DNA of 8,288 nt from an uncultured Clostridium sp. (GTDB taxonomy: Bacteria > Bacillota_A > Clostridia > Lachnospirales > Lachnospiraceae). The stretch lies in the NCBI GenBank assembly GCA_945836785.1, contig CAMAMD010000057.1, forward strand, positions 1 through 8,288, in the 5' to 3' direction. Positions 6,851 through 8,288 of the stretch are shown here, in pieces; position 1 is the first letter of the stretch; every line of letters begins with the position of its first letter. The notes beneath the pieces were generated by a model. It saw only the letters and a program-made list of their open reading frames with translations. It ran no database searches and was not told the DNA's origin. Made by a program: the position numbers and the translations under genes.

Positions 6851-8209
6851 ATGGCAGAAGTTAATTTTGACCAGATTTTGGATGAATACGTGCGCTTTTG
6901 TAATGATTCAGGGAAAATCGATTTAAACCTGTATGAAGAGTACAACGTAAAAAGAGGTCTTAGAGATTCTAATGGCCGGGGTGTACTTACAGGTTTGACG
7001 GAAGTATCTGATGTAATGGGCTTTAAGGTCGTAGAAGGCGAACGTGTACCGATTCCCGGAGAATTGTATTTTCAGGGATATGAAGTCCAGGAGTTGGTTC
7101 AAGGCTTTCGGAACAGCAAATATGGATTTGAGGAAACAACCTATTTGTTGTTGTTCGGAGAACTTCCTACAGCAGCACAGCTGGAAAGCTTTATTGACGT
7201 GCTGGAGGATTTGAGACAACTGCCGGAATCATTTAATCGAGATGTTATCATGAAGGCACCGAGCCGTGATATGATGAATGTTTTACAGAAATGTGTGTTG
7301 ACGCTGTATACGTACGATCCGGATCCGAATAATCTGGATATCAAAAATGTTTTGATGCAGTGTTTGCAGTTGATTGCACAGTTCCCGGTTATGGCGGCAT
7401 ATGGATATCAGGCATATAGACATTATTATTTGGATAAGAGTCTTGTTATACACAGACCAAAGAAAGGTTTGTCAACAGCAGAGAATATACTCAGGCTGTT
7501 ACGAACGGATGGTAAGTATACGGAGTTGGAAGCAAAGGTGCTGGATGTGTGTCTGGTTATACATGCAGAGCATGGTGGTGGTAATAACTCCACATTTACC
7601 ACACACGTATTGACCTCCACAGGAACAGACACCTATTCTACGGTTGCTGCATCTTTGGGTTCACTGAAAGGACCGAGACATGGTGGAGCGAACATTAAGG
7701 TACAGCAGATGTTTAATGATCTGAAAGAGCATGTCAAGGATTGGGAAAACGAGGATGAGCTGAGTGAGTATCTGATGACATTGCTTGACAGAAAAGGATT
7801 TGACCATTCAGGTTTGATTTATGGTATGGGACATGCTGTTTACAGCGAGTCTGATCCAAGAGCGGTCATTCTGAAACAATATGCGAAAAAGCTGTCAGAG
7901 GAAAAAGGGCTTGAAGACGAGTTTGCATTGTATGACAGGGTAGAGCGGATTGCGGCAGATCTGATTGGAAAGCAGAGACGAACATTTAAAACGGTTTGTG
8001 CAAATGTGGATTTTTACAGTGGTTTCGTATATTCTATGCTGAAGCTGCCGATGGAGATTTTTACACCGATATTTGCTATATCTAGAATCTCCGGATGGTC
8101 TGCTCACAGAATAGAGGAGCTTGTAAATAACGGAAAGATAATCAGACCGGCATACAAATTTGTCGGTGTGCATAAGGAATATGTACCAATCGAAAAGCGT
8201 GACTGGTAG
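6851..8209 (+). CDS. Citrate synthase (citrate/2-methylcitrate synthase family)
   Basis: 452 residues; condenses oxaloacetate and acetyl-CoA to citrate in the cytoplasm. Visible active-site signatures are VIHAEHGGGNNST (236-248, one of H238/H241 being the first catalytic His), GPRHGGAN (274-281, H277), GMGHAVY with SDPRA (H328, R337, oxaloacetate binding) and CANVDFYSG (383-391, D387 the expected catalytic Asp). An N-terminal region of about 45 residues precedes GLRDSNGRGVLTGLT, and the whole is longer than the 370-residue Bacillus type; I recall this longer form from clostridia and other anaerobes. In such organisms the enzyme usually serves glutamate synthesis through 2-oxoglutarate, which fits gdhA in the same window. 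2-Methylcitrate synthase activity cannot be excluded, but no propionate genes are nearby. It may be transcribed with the kinase. I leave the symbol blank because gltA and citZ naming depends on subgroup. Confidence 0.95.
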   Translation: MAEVNFDQILDEYVRFCNDSGKIDLNLYEEYNVKRGLRDSNGRGVLTGLTEVSDVMGFKVVEGERVPIPGELYFQGYEVQELVQGFRNSKYGFEETTYLLLFGELPTAAQLESFIDVLEDLRQLPESFNRDVIMKAPSRDMMNVLQKCVLTLYTYDPDPNNLDIKNVLMQCLQLIAQFPVMAAYGYQAYRHYYLDKSLVIHRPKKGLSTAENILRLLRTDGKYTELEAKVLDVCLVIHAEHGGGNNSTFTTHVLTSTGTDTYSTVAASLGSLKGPRHGGANIKVQQMFNDLKEHVKDWENEDELSEYLMTLLDRKGFDHSGLIYGMGHAVYSESDPRAVILKQYAKKLSEEKGLEDEFALYDRVERIAADLIGKQRRTFKTVCANVDFYSGFVYSMLKLPMEIFTPIFAISRISGWSAHRIEELVNNGKIIRPAYKFVGVHKEYVPIEKRDW

Positions 8210-8230
8210 ATGATATCAAAACAGAGCGGG

Positions 8231-8288
8231 AGCTGTCACACGAAGGTCATATGGCATGTATATATGGATAATGGAGGAAAACCGTTTG
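8231..8288. repeat. Palindromic element, copy B (left arm, cut by window end)
   Basis: Bases 8239-8288 align without gaps to 1284-1333 of copy A with 43 of 50 identical, including an identical final 16 bases (GGAGGAAAACCGTTTG). The preceding AGCTGT (8231-8236) matches the reverse complement of the right edge of copy A (ACAGCT). It starts about 22 nt after the citrate synthase stop, so like copy A it lies just behind a metabolic gene in the same orientation. No separate terminator is visible before it, so it may be the terminator of the citrate synthase transcript. Confidence 0.85.

Overview
The window looks like chromosomal DNA from a low-to-moderate-GC Gram-positive anaerobe, most likely a Lachnospiraceae-type clostridium (Roseburia/Agathobacter-like). 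The basis is the family resemblance of the proteins, strong AGGAG-type ribosome sites, consensus sigma-A promoters, and a eukaryote-like kinase with a zinc ribbon. The genus is inference from sequence character, not a database match. All five genes lie on the + strand. I see no tRNA, rRNA, CRISPR array, transposase or phage gene.

Layout: (1) 1-1181 is the 3' part of a biosynthetic glutamate dehydrogenase gene, followed by a strong hairpin terminator. (2) 1182-1716 is a long non-coding gap. Most of it is one large imperfect palindrome of about 224 nt with perfect 38-bp outer arms. After it come a direct-repeat pair and a good sigma-A promoter. (3) 1717-4244 is a two-gene operon. The first gene encodes a protein without a signal peptide that joins a ParB/Srx-like N-terminal module to a BMP/PnrA-type nucleoside-binding domain. 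The second encodes a small metallophosphoesterase. (4) 4245-4389 holds a second sigma-A promoter with a perfect operator-like dyad over the predicted start of transcription. (5) 4390-6795 encodes a membrane-anchored Ser/Thr kinase: zinc ribbon, kinase domain, one membrane helix, Thr-rich stalk and two related outside domains. (6) 6851-8209 encodes a citrate synthase, 55 nt after the kinase with no visible terminator between. (7) From about 8231 to the window edge lies a second copy of the left arm of the palindrome (43 of 50 bases identical).

Working together: citrate synthase and glutamate dehydrogenase are the first and last steps of the route from acetyl-CoA and oxaloacetate through 2-oxoglutarate to glutamate, so the window links carbon entry to nitrogen assimilation. 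Between them sit a possible intracellular nucleoside/nucleotide sensor, a phosphoesterase and a surface-sensing kinase. A regulatory link is a hypothesis from gene order only. The items most worth a second look are the dispersed palindromic element and the cytoplasmic ParB-BMP protein paired with a phosphoesterase.
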